Part shown: positions 1 through 7,235 of the stretch, piece after piece
Position numbering within the stretch: position 1 is the stretch's first letter
Layout of the letters: each line of letters begins with the position of its first letter
NCBI GenBank assembly: GCA_964463605.1
Contig: CAYXBZ010000035.1
Span: 1-10,503, forward strand
Source of the DNA: DAOLOF01 sp964463605
GTDB lineage: Bacteria; Patescibacteriota; Microgenomatia; UBA1400; PJMF01
DNA length: 10,503 bases
Reading direction: 5' to 3'
Made by a program: the position numbers and the translations under genes
Notes under the pieces: generated by a model
What the model was told of the DNA's origin: nothing
The model's database searches: none
The model's input: the letters and a program-made list of their open reading frames with translations, nothing else

Positions 1-636
1 AGCGATAAAAATCATTGCCAACACAATTAATTTAGCATTCAGTTGAACAGATAAAAAAGGCTGAGGTGTGAAAAGTTTCATCTCTACTTCTTTTTCTGAC
101 AAAAAACTATAGCTTAATAATAGCTCTTCGTTGCTTAGCATTTTTTCAGCTATATCGGGAGAGAAAGGATTTTTAGTTAAATCTATGCCAAAAATAAAAG
201 CAGGAGATATGCTTACGATCACAAATCCAACCTTCTCTAAAGTTGATACCAAAGGATTGATAAAGTTGCGGTTAATACCGGTAATATAGGCGCCCTTTTG
301 GAGAGGGAAAGTTTCAACTAATACTTCAGAAAAAGGAACTATCTCTAAAAAGTTTTGAACTACTGGGTCAACATTAGACTCTGGAACTGCGTCTAGCGTT
401 TGATGAAAATAAACCGTGCTATCTAAAATAAGTGCAACTTGATCAGGGAATATTTTGTGTTGTTCAAGCCAATTGCGCAAGATACGTTCCAAACTATTTT
501 TACTTATGATTTCAAGATCTTGAGTAATTTCTGCCGAAAGTGGCAAATCAATAACACTTTCTCTCTCTAACGAATAAAATGAGATCTTGTTTCTGCTAAC
601 AAAAAAACATGCTTGTGGTTGGGGTTTGTTAGTCAT
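1..636 (-). CDS. GspL/PilM-PilN-like pilus assembly protein (partial, C-terminus beyond window)
   Basis: The frame is open from an ATG at 636-634 to the window edge, giving 212 codons with no stop. The start overlaps the end of the upstream GspK-like gene by 8 bases, which supports it and implies translational coupling. Residues 1 to about 200 look soluble, with alternating strands and helices (for example the strand QVALILDST near 66-74). From about 202 a hydrophobic segment begins (KLIVLAMIFIA) and runs off the edge, probably a single membrane span. A cytoplasmic domain of about 200 residues followed by one TM helix matches the plan of GspL, or of a PilM-PilN fusion, which recruits the assembly ATPase to the inner membrane. 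Its position directly after H-I-J-K-like pseudopilins is also where gspL sits. I see no diagnostic actin-fold nucleotide motif, so the family call rests on architecture and synteny. Confidence 0.6.
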   Translation of the reverse strand, partial: MTNKPQPQACFFVSRNKISFYSLERESVIDLPLSAEITQDLEIISKNSLERILRNWLEQHKIFPDQVALILDSTVYFHQTLDAVPESNVDPVVQNFLEIVPFSEVLVETFPLQKGAYITGINRNFINPLVSTLEKVGFVIVSISPAFIFGIDLTKNPFSPDIAEKMLSNEELLLSYSFLSEKEVEMKLFTPQPFLSVQLNAKLIVLAMIFIA

Positions 637-1051
637 CAAAAACTTCCTTCCAAGAATCTACGGTTGTAATGCCATTGGTATCAACTGTGACAATCTCAAT
701 TCTTCTACTGGCTAAACCAACTCTTCCTTCAACGCGAACTACTTTAGTGCTTGAGTCACTGCTTACATCAATTCTGGCAGTTCCATTTCCTATAGTCAAG
801 ACTTCATGCCTGTATTCGGGATCTCTAAGCAATCTAATCAGAGCGTTTTCTGCTCCAGCTTCTGCAATTATTAATGCCCGTTGTCCTTGAAGGAAATACA
901 AATTAGATTGGCTCGTGATGCTGGTAAGAGCTAGAGCGGCGACAATTACGATTATCCCTACGGCAGAGAAGATAATCACCGTTACCAATGCCATTCCAGA
1001 GTTATGAACTAGATTGTGTTTATAGAATTGATTTTTGCTTTTATTTATCAT
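629..1051 (-). CDS. GspK/PilX-like minor pilin (type IV pilin-like N-terminus without Glu5)
   Basis: A 140-residue protein with a basic leader, a probable prepilin peptidase cleavage site after Gly19, and a hydrophobic helix at about 20-45. After Gly19 the mature protein would begin MALVT, so position 5 is Thr rather than the usual Glu. That is the known signature of GspK-type tip pseudopilins, which do not need Glu5 to dock on a preceding subunit. The stretch QRALIIAEAGAENAL (about 57-71) is the amphipathic extension typical of PilX/GspK-like proteins. It is much shorter than proteobacterial GspK (about 300 residues) and lacks room for that family's large inserted domain, so PilX-like is an equally good label. 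The start overlaps the GspJ-like stop by 4 bases (ATGA), and the 3' end overlaps the next gene. It likely sits at or near the filament tip. Confidence 0.75.
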   Translation of the reverse strand: MINKSKNQFYKHNLVHNSGMALVTVIIFSAVGIIVIVAALALTSITSQSNLYFLQGQRALIIAEAGAENALIRLLRDPEYRHEVLTIGNGTARIDVSSDSSTKVVRVEGRVGLASRRIEIVTVDTNGITTVDSWKEVFDD

Positions 1052-1560
1052 CTAGTGCCAAATGTATAAAATAGTTTTCTTTTTTCAGGATTAGATCGAT
1101 TTTGGATGATGCTCTCAAGAGTGAGTGTGGTTCTGATGCTAGGGAAACCATCTTCGTTTCCAAGTCTATGAAAAGAAAGTTCAGAGACGATAACTTCTGG
1201 ATTGGTAATTGGTTCGGGTTCAGATAAATTCGAAGATAAAAATAGTTTAGAATTTTCAAGCATATAGATTTGTTCTTGTTCATTGATGAGTAAAACCAAA
1301 ACGTCACTACTTTCTCCCTCTACTGTAGGTTGAAGTATTTCATCTGCCTGATAAATATCGTGTTGAAGCCGAGAAAATAGAAATTGAGCATCTTGTTCCA
1401 ATCTGGCTGTTTCAACCGATTCTTGCTGCACATCAAGGATCGAGATAAACAGACCGGAAAGAAGAATTAAAAATCCAGCAAACAAACCCATGTAAATGAG
1501 CAACTCTACTAGAGTGACTCCATACTGATTTTTAATATTATTGTAAATATTTTTTTTCAT
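1048..1560 (-). CDS. GspJ-like minor pilin (prepilin-type N-terminal cleavage/methylation domain)
   Basis: A 170-residue prepilin. A short basic leader ends at Gly14, followed by V-T-L-V-E, which gives the canonical Glu5 (E19). A hydrophobic helix runs to about residue 42. The region QDAQFLFSRLQHDIYQADEI (about 56-75) matches the post-TM amphipathic helix of PilW/GspJ-like proteins, where phrases such as FL.RL..DI..A are common. The remainder (80-170) is predominantly beta. The ATG immediately follows the TAA of the upstream GspI-like gene, and the TGA stop is shared within the 4-base ATGA overlap with the GspK-like gene, so the three are probably translationally coupled. Assignment to GspJ rather than another minor pilin class rests on this helix, the length and the gene order. 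The in-frame TGA stop argues against a recoded TGA in this organism. Confidence 0.8.
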   Translation of the reverse strand: MKKNIYNNIKNQYGVTLVELLIYMGLFAGFLILLSGLFISILDVQQESVETARLEQDAQFLFSRLQHDIYQADEILQPTVEGESSDVLVLLINEQEQIYMLENSKLFLSSNLSEPEPITNPEVIVSELSFHRLGNEDGFPSIRTTLTLESIIQNRSNPEKRKLFYTFGTR

Positions 1561-3573
1561 TTATGGTGAGTAGTTGACAGTTATAGAATTAAGGTAAGGG
1601 GATAGGCTCACCTCTTCTCTGTCGAAATAAACTCGATATTTAAAACATTGCCCAGGATTTTGATAGCCACTCCCATTTGTTAAATAGGGCACTGCCCCTC
1701 CCTCGGTAAAATAAGTGTCAGATGTGGTGTCAGGCCCTACAAACTCATAATCGACACCAAAGCAATCTCCGTTGCTGGGATTGCTAACTGCCACCTGATA
1801 GCGAGCGGTAGTGGATTCAGGGGCATAGTCATCGACTACAAAACGATTAAAAGCTGTCACTGCTTGAGCATCAAATGGTGCTGATTCATACCAACCGCTG
1901 GTGGCTGATGAACCGCCTGGACCTCCCTCAATTACTTTCAACTCACTATTAGATTGCCCAGTGGTAATGATGGCGTAAGCGTCTCCGTTATCTTTAACCA
2001 CTGTATCTAGATCATAGATTCCGCCTAAACTGCCAAGGCTTCCACATAAAACTGGATTTCTTTCACTAGCCATTGACCAAACTTGATACTCACTTCCTCC
2101 CTCGCCAACAATGATTACCCTGTAACTGTTCATAACAGTACTAACTGCATTGGGGTTCATTTCGCCTGTACTTCGTGACGAGATGACATTTAAGTTATTT
2201 TTTGCTGGATCTGAAGCATCGATTAAAAAGAACTCATCTTGAGTGGTTGACCTGGATGTCACTAAATATACTCTTTCTCCTGAGGGAGAAACATATAATC
2301 CTTTTCCTCCTTGACCATTAACTGAAAAATTTTTGACAATAGCGGGTGATGAGGGATTACTTACGTTTATTATCTGCAGCTGAGTACTAGTTGAGTTAAC
2401 GGCCACATAGGCATATTGATCAACTACATGTATTTTTGAACCATTTGCTGCTAGACCAACGGTGCCTAGTTGACTGCGTTGTCCCAGTGGAGAACTAGCA
2501 TCAAATAGCCGCAAATTGTTACCTTGAATTAGATAGCCCACACCGTCTTTTACAAAAACATCATCTCCATCAACCGAACCTGGAGCATCAAAGTAACCAA
2601 CTTTATTCATGGTAGATAACTCAACAATGATAACTTCTTCACCCGGTCTGGTAGTAGTTAAAAAAGCGTAGCCTGGGATACCAAACACGCTATTGGCTTT
2701 AATTTGAGGACTATGAGAGAAGGTTCCTTCCAATGATAAAACAGGGGGATAGTCGCTACTCATGGTAACAAACGACAATGGTTGGCCTGAAGCATTTTTT
2801 CCAGTAGTAGAAAAGATTTCTGTTCTATTTTGGCTGCTGTTGAAGTAAACCATCACACCGCTAGCCTGAGCCTGCCCTGGAAGATCCATTTCTAAAAATT
2901 CAGGATTTGGTTCGCACCAGTTGCCGCGTCCTGTACCCCAAGGACTCAACTGGACAATGGCGTTATCTGGTTCTTCTTGATTGGGATCGGAAATAATTGT
3001 CACGCTGTTGGCTATATGACCCTCTGTGTCAAAATCACCAAAGTTTGTGTGGGTAAACGAGAGATTATCTAGATATCTTGTTATAAATACTGTTGTAGTA
3101 AGATTGCTCACTAAGGGTTGGTTCCAGATTATCTCAATTGTGACTCTTTTACTTGAAGGATCTGGAGTTCCTCCCAACAAGACAATCTCTCCATTTTCGT
3201 TGCGATAGATAGGCTCGATTGTAAGTTGTCTACTAAAGTGATCAATCACTTCTGGCCCTGGTTCAAGTGTCCAGGTTCCACTTAATTCATCAACTACTGG
3301 ATGAAATACCCCATCTACCGCAAACTCTTCCCAACCTCTTTCTCGAACAATTCTAATGGCTTCGATGGTTTCTTGAATCAGTGAAGCAGCTTGAACACGA
3401 TTCTGTTGTTGTGGTTTGCCATCTCTAGTCGCAATAAAGCCAGCAAACAAAAGTGGTACCATTATCGAAAATAAACCTATAGCGACTAATAACTCTACAA
3501 AAGAATATCCAAGATTTTGCCTTGTTGAGCTTGTGAAATTAAAAAATAGCTGGCTATTCTGTTGTGACGCCAT
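1561..3573 (-). CDS. Large GspI-like minor pilin with beta-propeller-like insertion and C-terminal beta-sandwich-like domain
   Basis: A 670-residue protein, several times the size of a normal minor pilin. The leader ends at Gly22, followed by Y-S-F-V-E (Glu5 = E27) and a hydrophobic helix to about 47. Residues 60-80 (AASLIQETIEAIRIVRERGW) fit the GspI/PilV pattern in which the helix ends in repeated QEA/EA.R-like residues. About 85-170 is a small pilin globular domain. From about 190 to 550 come repeated blade-like units of the form Y-A/V-Y-L/V-A...L.I.D/N-V-S-.P, best seen at 388-410 (YAYVAVNS...LQIINVSNPSSP), 434-455 and 343-360, which resemble LVIVD-type beta-propeller repeats. Residues 560-670 start with a Y-E-S-A-P-F-D-A motif and end with SPYLNSITVNYS, a pattern seen in beta-sandwich end domains of surface proteins. 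It overlaps the GspH-like gene by 20 bases and abuts the GspJ-like gene. A displayed, binding pilus-tip subunit is inferred. Confidence 0.8.
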   Translation of the reverse strand: MASQQNSQLFFNFTSSTRQNLGYSFVELLVAIGLFSIMVPLLFAGFIATRDGKPQQQNRVQAASLIQETIEAIRIVRERGWEEFAVDGVFHPVVDELSGTWTLEPGPEVIDHFSRQLTIEPIYRNENGEIVLLGGTPDPSSKRVTIEIIWNQPLVSNLTTTVFITRYLDNLSFTHTNFGDFDTEGHIANSVTIISDPNQEEPDNAIVQLSPWGTGRGNWCEPNPEFLEMDLPGQAQASGVMVYFNSSQNRTEIFSTTGKNASGQPLSFVTMSSDYPPVLSLEGTFSHSPQIKANSVFGIPGYAFLTTTRPGEEVIIVELSTMNKVGYFDAPGSVDGDDVFVKDGVGYLIQGNNLRLFDASSPLGQRSQLGTVGLAANGSKIHVVDQYAYVAVNSTSTQLQIINVSNPSSPAIVKNFSVNGQGGKGLYVSPSGERVYLVTSRSTTQDEFFLIDASDPAKNNLNVISSRSTGEMNPNAVSTVMNSYRVIIVGEGGSEYQVWSMASERNPVLCGSLGSLGGIYDLDTVVKDNGDAYAIITTGQSNSELKVIEGGPGGSSATSGWYESAPFDAQAVTAFNRFVVDDYAPESTTARYQVAVSNPSNGDCFGVDYEFVGPDTTSDTYFTEGGAVPYLTNGSGYQNPGQCFKYRVYFDREEVSLSPYLNSITVNYSP

Positions 3574-4063
3574 ACTTGTTCAAGCTGATAGTTAGTGATT
3601 CTTTTGTGTTCGAGTTTGATAAAGTTATACTATTTTGACCAAATAAGTAACCAAATATTTCTCCACTGCCAGGTATAAAGATCACTTGTTGATTAGGGAA
3701 GGTTGTTGATAGTTGATTTGGCTCTTCAACACCTACTACATAATTATTGGGATCTTGAGGATCATAATCTTGACCTTTAAAAATTGAGTATGAGTGATCT
3801 TGAAAGTGAATTCCGTAATAATCACTCTCATCAAAGCCCTCAGTATAACCAGTCATTGCTTTCAGTTGTTGCTGACGAATTTGGCTGATGAGCACTTCTG
3901 ATTGAGTAGTAAACGAAGCTTTGGGAATTAAGTTTAATAGCAATAAAGAAGATATAGTAAATAAAACTCCAATAATCCCCATCACCAGCAAAAGCTCGAC
4001 GAGGGTGAAACCACTAGATCTATGGTTTTTCTTGTGTAAGAAAAACTGTTTTGTAGAGATCAT
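3554..4063 (-). CDS. GspH/FimT-like minor pilin
   Basis: A 169-residue prepilin with an 18-residue leader rich in Lys/His. The expected cleavage is after Gly18, followed by F-T-L-V-E with Glu5 at E23, and a hydrophobic helix extends to about 46. The following SQIRQQQLKAMTGY (about 64-77) is the helix end of the GspH/FimT type, where a phrase of the form lr.ar..A is usual. The region near 80-110 contains YYGIHFQDHSYSIFKG, a strand pair also typical of GspH/FimT (the GI.F....Y.i.. pattern). It is the first pilin gene after the kinase gene, with a gap of only 10 bases, and overlaps the next gene by 20 bases. I see no convincing Shine-Dalgarno sequence ahead of the ATG. The minor pseudopilin role is confident; the exact subclass is less so. 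Confidence 0.8.
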   Translation of the reverse strand: MISTKQFFLHKKNHRSSGFTLVELLLVMGIIGVLFTISSLLLLNLIPKASFTTQSEVLISQIRQQQLKAMTGYTEGFDESDYYGIHFQDHSYSIFKGQDYDPQDPNNYVVGVEEPNQLSTTFPNQQVIFIPGSGEIFGYLFGQNSITLSNSNTKESLTISLNKYGVTTE

Positions 4064-4073
4064 CTGTAATCTG

Positions 4074-6305
4074 TTATTTTATGTTGTGACTGTTGCTTTT
4101 TAATCGATTTAATGTCTTTCTTGAATATGTTGGCAAAGAAAAGCTAAAGGTAGTTCCACTGTTTTTACCCTCTGATTCAACCCATATTTCCCCTCCATGC
4201 ATTTCAATAATTGATTTACAGATGTATAGTCCCAAACCGGATCCCATTGAGGCATCTTGGTTGGTGCGATAAGAACCTTTAATAAACCCAAACTTCTCGA
4301 ACAGGTGTTCTTGACTTTCTTGACTAATTCCAACTCCTGTGTCTTTAACAGAAACAATTACTTGATCGTTCTTCTCCTTTAACAAAATAGTGATAGCACC
4401 TCCTTCAGGAGTAAATTTCAGACTGTTGCCCACCAGGTTGATGATAACATCTTTAATTTTGTCGCTGTTGGCTGCAACAAGATATTTATTTTCTTTTTGA
4501 GCTTCTGGTTCAGTTTCTAATTTGAGCTCTAGTCCGAGTTCTTTTGCTCTTGGTTCATACTCCGAAACAACCTCTAAACAAATTCCTCTTAAGTTTGTTT
4601 GGGCGGCGTCAAGAATCATTCTGCCAGATTCAATACGGGACACATCAAGCATATTGTTGACCATCTTAATAAGATGTTCGGTTGATTGATAAGATCTTTC
4701 CAAATACTTTTTTTGTTTGTCTGATATTGGTCCACTTTTACCATCTAGCACCATCCATAAGTATGACTTAATGGCCGTCATTGGAGTTCTTAGCTCATGA
4801 GATGCAATTGAAACAAAATCATCTTTTAATTGATCTAACTCTTTGAGCTGTTCATTGGCTTGTTTGAGGTCTCTTGTCGCCTCTTCAATCTTTTTCTTAA
4901 GAGTAATGTTGAACTTTGAAATCTCATCAAAGGCTTTAGCGTTTTGTAAAGCTAAAGATAATTCAGGAGCGAACAACTCAAATAACTCGATGTCTTGTTT
5001 GGAGTAAATATTTCCAGAAAGTTTGTCTCCCAGCATTAAAAAACCAATAAAATTGTCTTTAGTTTTTAAGGGATAGACAACCTTAATATCTAATTCTCGC
5101 AGTAAATCTTTTGCACTTCCTTCTTCCAAATCTTCAAAAATAATCTCTTTTTGATTGGAGTACTTTTTAAGAAGTGCTAGTTTTTGGTAGGTGTAAGCTG
5201 ATTCGTCTCGTTTTTTTCCTTCACTTAATGAATAATGAAGTTCAACTTTAAAGTCTTTGAATAAAACTACATCTATGTCTTTGACTTTAACTTGTTCCTG
5301 AATTTTTTCAGAAATATTTTGCAGAAGATCTTTGACAAGGTAGGTAGAAACGAGAAGTTTATTCAACTCTTTAATTAGTTCCTGAGTATCATATCTACCT
5401 CGATAAAAAACACTATCGGTAGCCTCCTCAACCAGTCTTCTAATTGGTTGAAAGGTGTATGCCATAATTAAGGCCAAGATAGTTGACGGAATAAGATTGT
5501 TGAGAGTAGTTGTTCCTGGCAAAATCAGGCTGCCGACCAGGAATAAGCCAAGAGAGTAAGAGGTCGCGAGTATCAAAACTACAAAAGAATATGAAATTGT
5601 TCTCGCTAAAAGCAGACGAATATCCAAAAGTCTGTGTTTAATGATGGCATAGCTAGCAAAAGCTACAAATATCAGTGGAGCGAAGAGCCCCGCTTGTTGA
5701 AAATCATAAACTTTGAGTAACAATGGTAAAAAAATGTTGGTTAATGAACCAAAAATAATACTTAATAAGAAGCCGATTAGCAGATATATCGTTTGCTGTC
5801 TTTGAACTCCTTTAAGTTGTTTTAATTTATCAACAAGCAGGGCCATGCCTCCAAAAGTGTGAGACATAAAGTGAAGTACAAAAAATGGATAGAGCATGCC
5901 AAAAACAGTCTCTCTTTCAAGCGGTCCCAAAATAATCTCGTCCTCAATTAATAGTGGAGAAAAAAGTGTTGCTCCGGCTAGAAATAGTGTAATTGCAGTT
6001 AAAATTATGAACAACTTTCTTTTACCTTGATAAGTTTTAGAGGGAAAAAGAAAGCAAAAAACAAGAAGAGTAAAAGCAATGAACTGGGCGAACACAAAGT
6101 TTATTCTGCCAAGCCATAAAACTGTAGTTGGATTGTTGATTGAATAAAAAAGAAACAAGCTGATTTGCCAACCCATAATGCTTAAAAGTAAAACAGTGAA
6201 GGTACGATTTATTCTGTGGGTGGGGTTTCTAAAGAAAACCGCCGTGCTTAATGCAGCGGTGCAGGTAAAAGACAGTAAATAGATTACAAATGTAGGCAGT
6301 GGCAC
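4074..6305 (-). CDS. Membrane sensor histidine kinase (multi-TM sensor, GAF-like, HisKA, HATPase)
   Basis: A 743-residue protein. Residues 1-225 contain about seven hydrophobic spans resembling the 7TM N-terminal region of histidine kinases. Two more spans follow (about 237-261 and 269-286). The linker at 287-310 (PIRRLVEEATDSVFYRGRYD) is characteristic of this kinase architecture. Residues about 310-455 look like a GAF domain, followed by a coiled coil at 462-495. The H-box is at 500-508 with phospho-acceptor His503 (SHELRTP). The ATP lid motifs are all present: N-box N623/N627, G1 D655-T-G-V-G, F-box near F669/F672, and G2 GSGLGL at 688-693, so the kinase should be active. There is no receiver domain; the nearest regulator is the plus-strand gene at 8000. 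The start is GTG, directly abutting the decarboxylase TAA, which implies coupled translation. The signal sensed is unknown. Confidence 0.93.
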   Translation of the reverse strand: MPLPTFVIYLLSFTCTAALSTAVFFRNPTHRINRTFTVLLLSIMGWQISLFLFYSINNPTTVLWLGRINFVFAQFIAFTLLVFCFLFPSKTYQGKRKLFIILTAITLFLAGATLFSPLLIEDEIILGPLERETVFGMLYPFFVLHFMSHTFGGMALLVDKLKQLKGVQRQQTIYLLIGFLLSIIFGSLTNIFLPLLLKVYDFQQAGLFAPLIFVAFASYAIIKHRLLDIRLLLARTISYSFVVLILATSYSLGLFLVGSLILPGTTTLNNLIPSTILALIMAYTFQPIRRLVEEATDSVFYRGRYDTQELIKELNKLLVSTYLVKDLLQNISEKIQEQVKVKDIDVVLFKDFKVELHYSLSEGKKRDESAYTYQKLALLKKYSNQKEIIFEDLEEGSAKDLLRELDIKVVYPLKTKDNFIGFLMLGDKLSGNIYSKQDIELFELFAPELSLALQNAKAFDEISKFNITLKKKIEEATRDLKQANEQLKELDQLKDDFVSIASHELRTPMTAIKSYLWMVLDGKSGPISDKQKKYLERSYQSTEHLIKMVNNMLDVSRIESGRMILDAAQTNLRGICLEVVSEYEPRAKELGLELKLETEPEAQKENKYLVAANSDKIKDVIINLVGNSLKFTPEGGAITILLKEKNDQVIVSVKDTGVGISQESQEHLFEKFGFIKGSYRTNQDASMGSGLGLYICKSIIEMHGGEIWVESEGKNSGTTFSFSLPTYSRKTLNRLKSNSHNIK

Positions 6306-7190
6306 TTATTCCATAGTAACATTTTTTTTAGGAGCTGACAGGCTAGACTTGGCTGTAGCTTTTTCCCATTGATCAAGAGTAATGTTTCGCATTGATGCCA
6401 ATGAGGAAGCCTTTTCAGGCAATGCTTTTTTAGCTAACGATAAATATGGAGCGGCGATTAAGGCACATCCAATATCGCCTTTTTTCACTGGTGTGTTGGC
6501 CACGCTAACAAACACCTCTTTATACTTAATGTTTTGATTTTCGCCCACTTTTAAAACACTTGTGGCAGCGTTAAGAGCTATTTGATTAATGGCTCTTTGT
6601 GTTGATTTCTTATCAGATGCTTGATTGTCTAGCTCCCCAATATCTTCCATCAGTAAACATGCATCGAAAGTTCTATCTTCAGGAATACCAATAGCTAGAG
6701 CGCAATACAAATGACAAGGTCCCTCTTTAACAATTTTTTTAGTGGCACATGGTACATGAGATCCTGGAAGAATAGGAAATCTTTTTTTATCTTTTGTTCC
6801 CAAGAGTTTTGCAGTCGCCTCTAAGAGAGGTTTTGCGCTGTAAACTGGTATCTTAACTCCATCATTGCGTTTAAGAGAGCCAATCTGCAAATCTTTTTTA
6901 TTGTCAAAATCTGGATGTTTAGCAATGTCCATTCCCCAGATCAATCCTTGAGAGCCACAAAATGAAGAAACCTCAATCATGTTAATTTGACCCAAGTAAC
7001 TGCCAGTGGCTTCGGCAACATCAAAAGCGTTGATTCTATCTAACATCTCTGATCCGGGAATTTTGAAAGAAATGGGCGCTGTGCCGGTGCTCAGGCAAAC
7101 TCCTAGTACATAGCCATGGTTGTTATTTTCGGGATTTTGATAACCAGTACAATGCTGATCGTAGTTGCTAGTAGGAATTTTATTGAGCAT
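6306..7190 (-). CDS. hdcA: Pyruvoyl-dependent histidine decarboxylase proenzyme
   Basis: A 294-residue protein that I recognise by alignment from memory with the Lactobacillus 30a enzyme, which converts histidine to histamine plus CO2. Conserved landmarks in order: GYV near 26-28, FDVAE (56-60), IGQINM-type LGQINM (66-71), the self-processing pair S75-S76 in VSSFCG, VYSAKPLLEA (116-125), PGSHVPCA (142-149), MEDIG with E182 matching catalytic Glu197, GDIGCALIAAPYLSLA (238-253), and a C-terminal LDQWEKAT...SLS. Cleavage between S75 and S76 would give a beta chain of 75 residues and an alpha chain starting with the pyruvoyl group. D57 matches substrate-binding Asp63, and F56 replaces Tyr62. Eight cysteines are present. 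No hdcB maturation gene or hdcP antiporter is visible. The gene is 45 bases downstream of the GNAT-like gene and abuts the kinase gene. The upstream gap is AT-rich with no clear Shine-Dalgarno. Confidence 0.93.
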   Translation of the reverse strand: MLNKIPTSNYDQHCTGYQNPENNNHGYVLGVCLSTGTAPISFKIPGSEMLDRINAFDVAEATGSYLGQINMIEVSSFCGSQGLIWGMDIAKHPDFDNKKDLQIGSLKRNDGVKIPVYSAKPLLEATAKLLGTKDKKRFPILPGSHVPCATKKIVKEGPCHLYCALAIGIPEDRTFDACLLMEDIGELDNQASDKKSTQRAINQIALNAATSVLKVGENQNIKYKEVFVSVANTPVKKGDIGCALIAAPYLSLAKKALPEKASSLASMRNITLDQWEKATAKSSLSAPKKNVTME

Positions 7191-7235
7191 GATTTGACAT
7201 ATTAATAATTGAATTTGGATTTTATTACTAAATAT

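Noticed and set aside
669..890. Plus-strand reading frame of 73 codons opposite the GspK-like gene
   Set aside because: It is antisense to a clear pilin gene with overlap-coupled neighbours and shows no domain pattern of its own.
1041..1307. Second minus-strand frame of 88 codons overlapping the GspJ-like gene
   Set aside because: It lies inside the GspJ-like gene in another frame, with composition typical of a shifted reading.
3026..3208. Plus-strand frame of 60 codons within the large pilin gene
   Set aside because: Antisense to a continuous 670-codon gene; no recognisable protein features.
1561..3573. Possible artefactual fusion of a pilin and a separate secreted propeller gene
   Set aside because: The frame is continuous for 670 codons and has tight coupling at both ends with its pilin neighbours, so a true single gene is simpler.
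3921..4103. Plus-strand frame of 60 codons across the GspH-like start
   Set aside because: It mirrors the conserved pilin N-terminus on the opposite strand, and its hydrophobic end is an antisense artefact.
4109..4357. Minus-strand frame of 82 codons inside the kinase ATPase domain
   Set aside because: The main frame carries the intact G1, F and G2 boxes across this stretch, so this is a shadow and not a frameshifted fragment.
6306..7190. Pyruvoyl-dependent arginine decarboxylase as an alternative identity
   Set aside because: That family is much shorter (roughly 160-190 residues) and lacks the LGQINM, PGSHVPCA and APYLSLA blocks that match the histidine enzyme.
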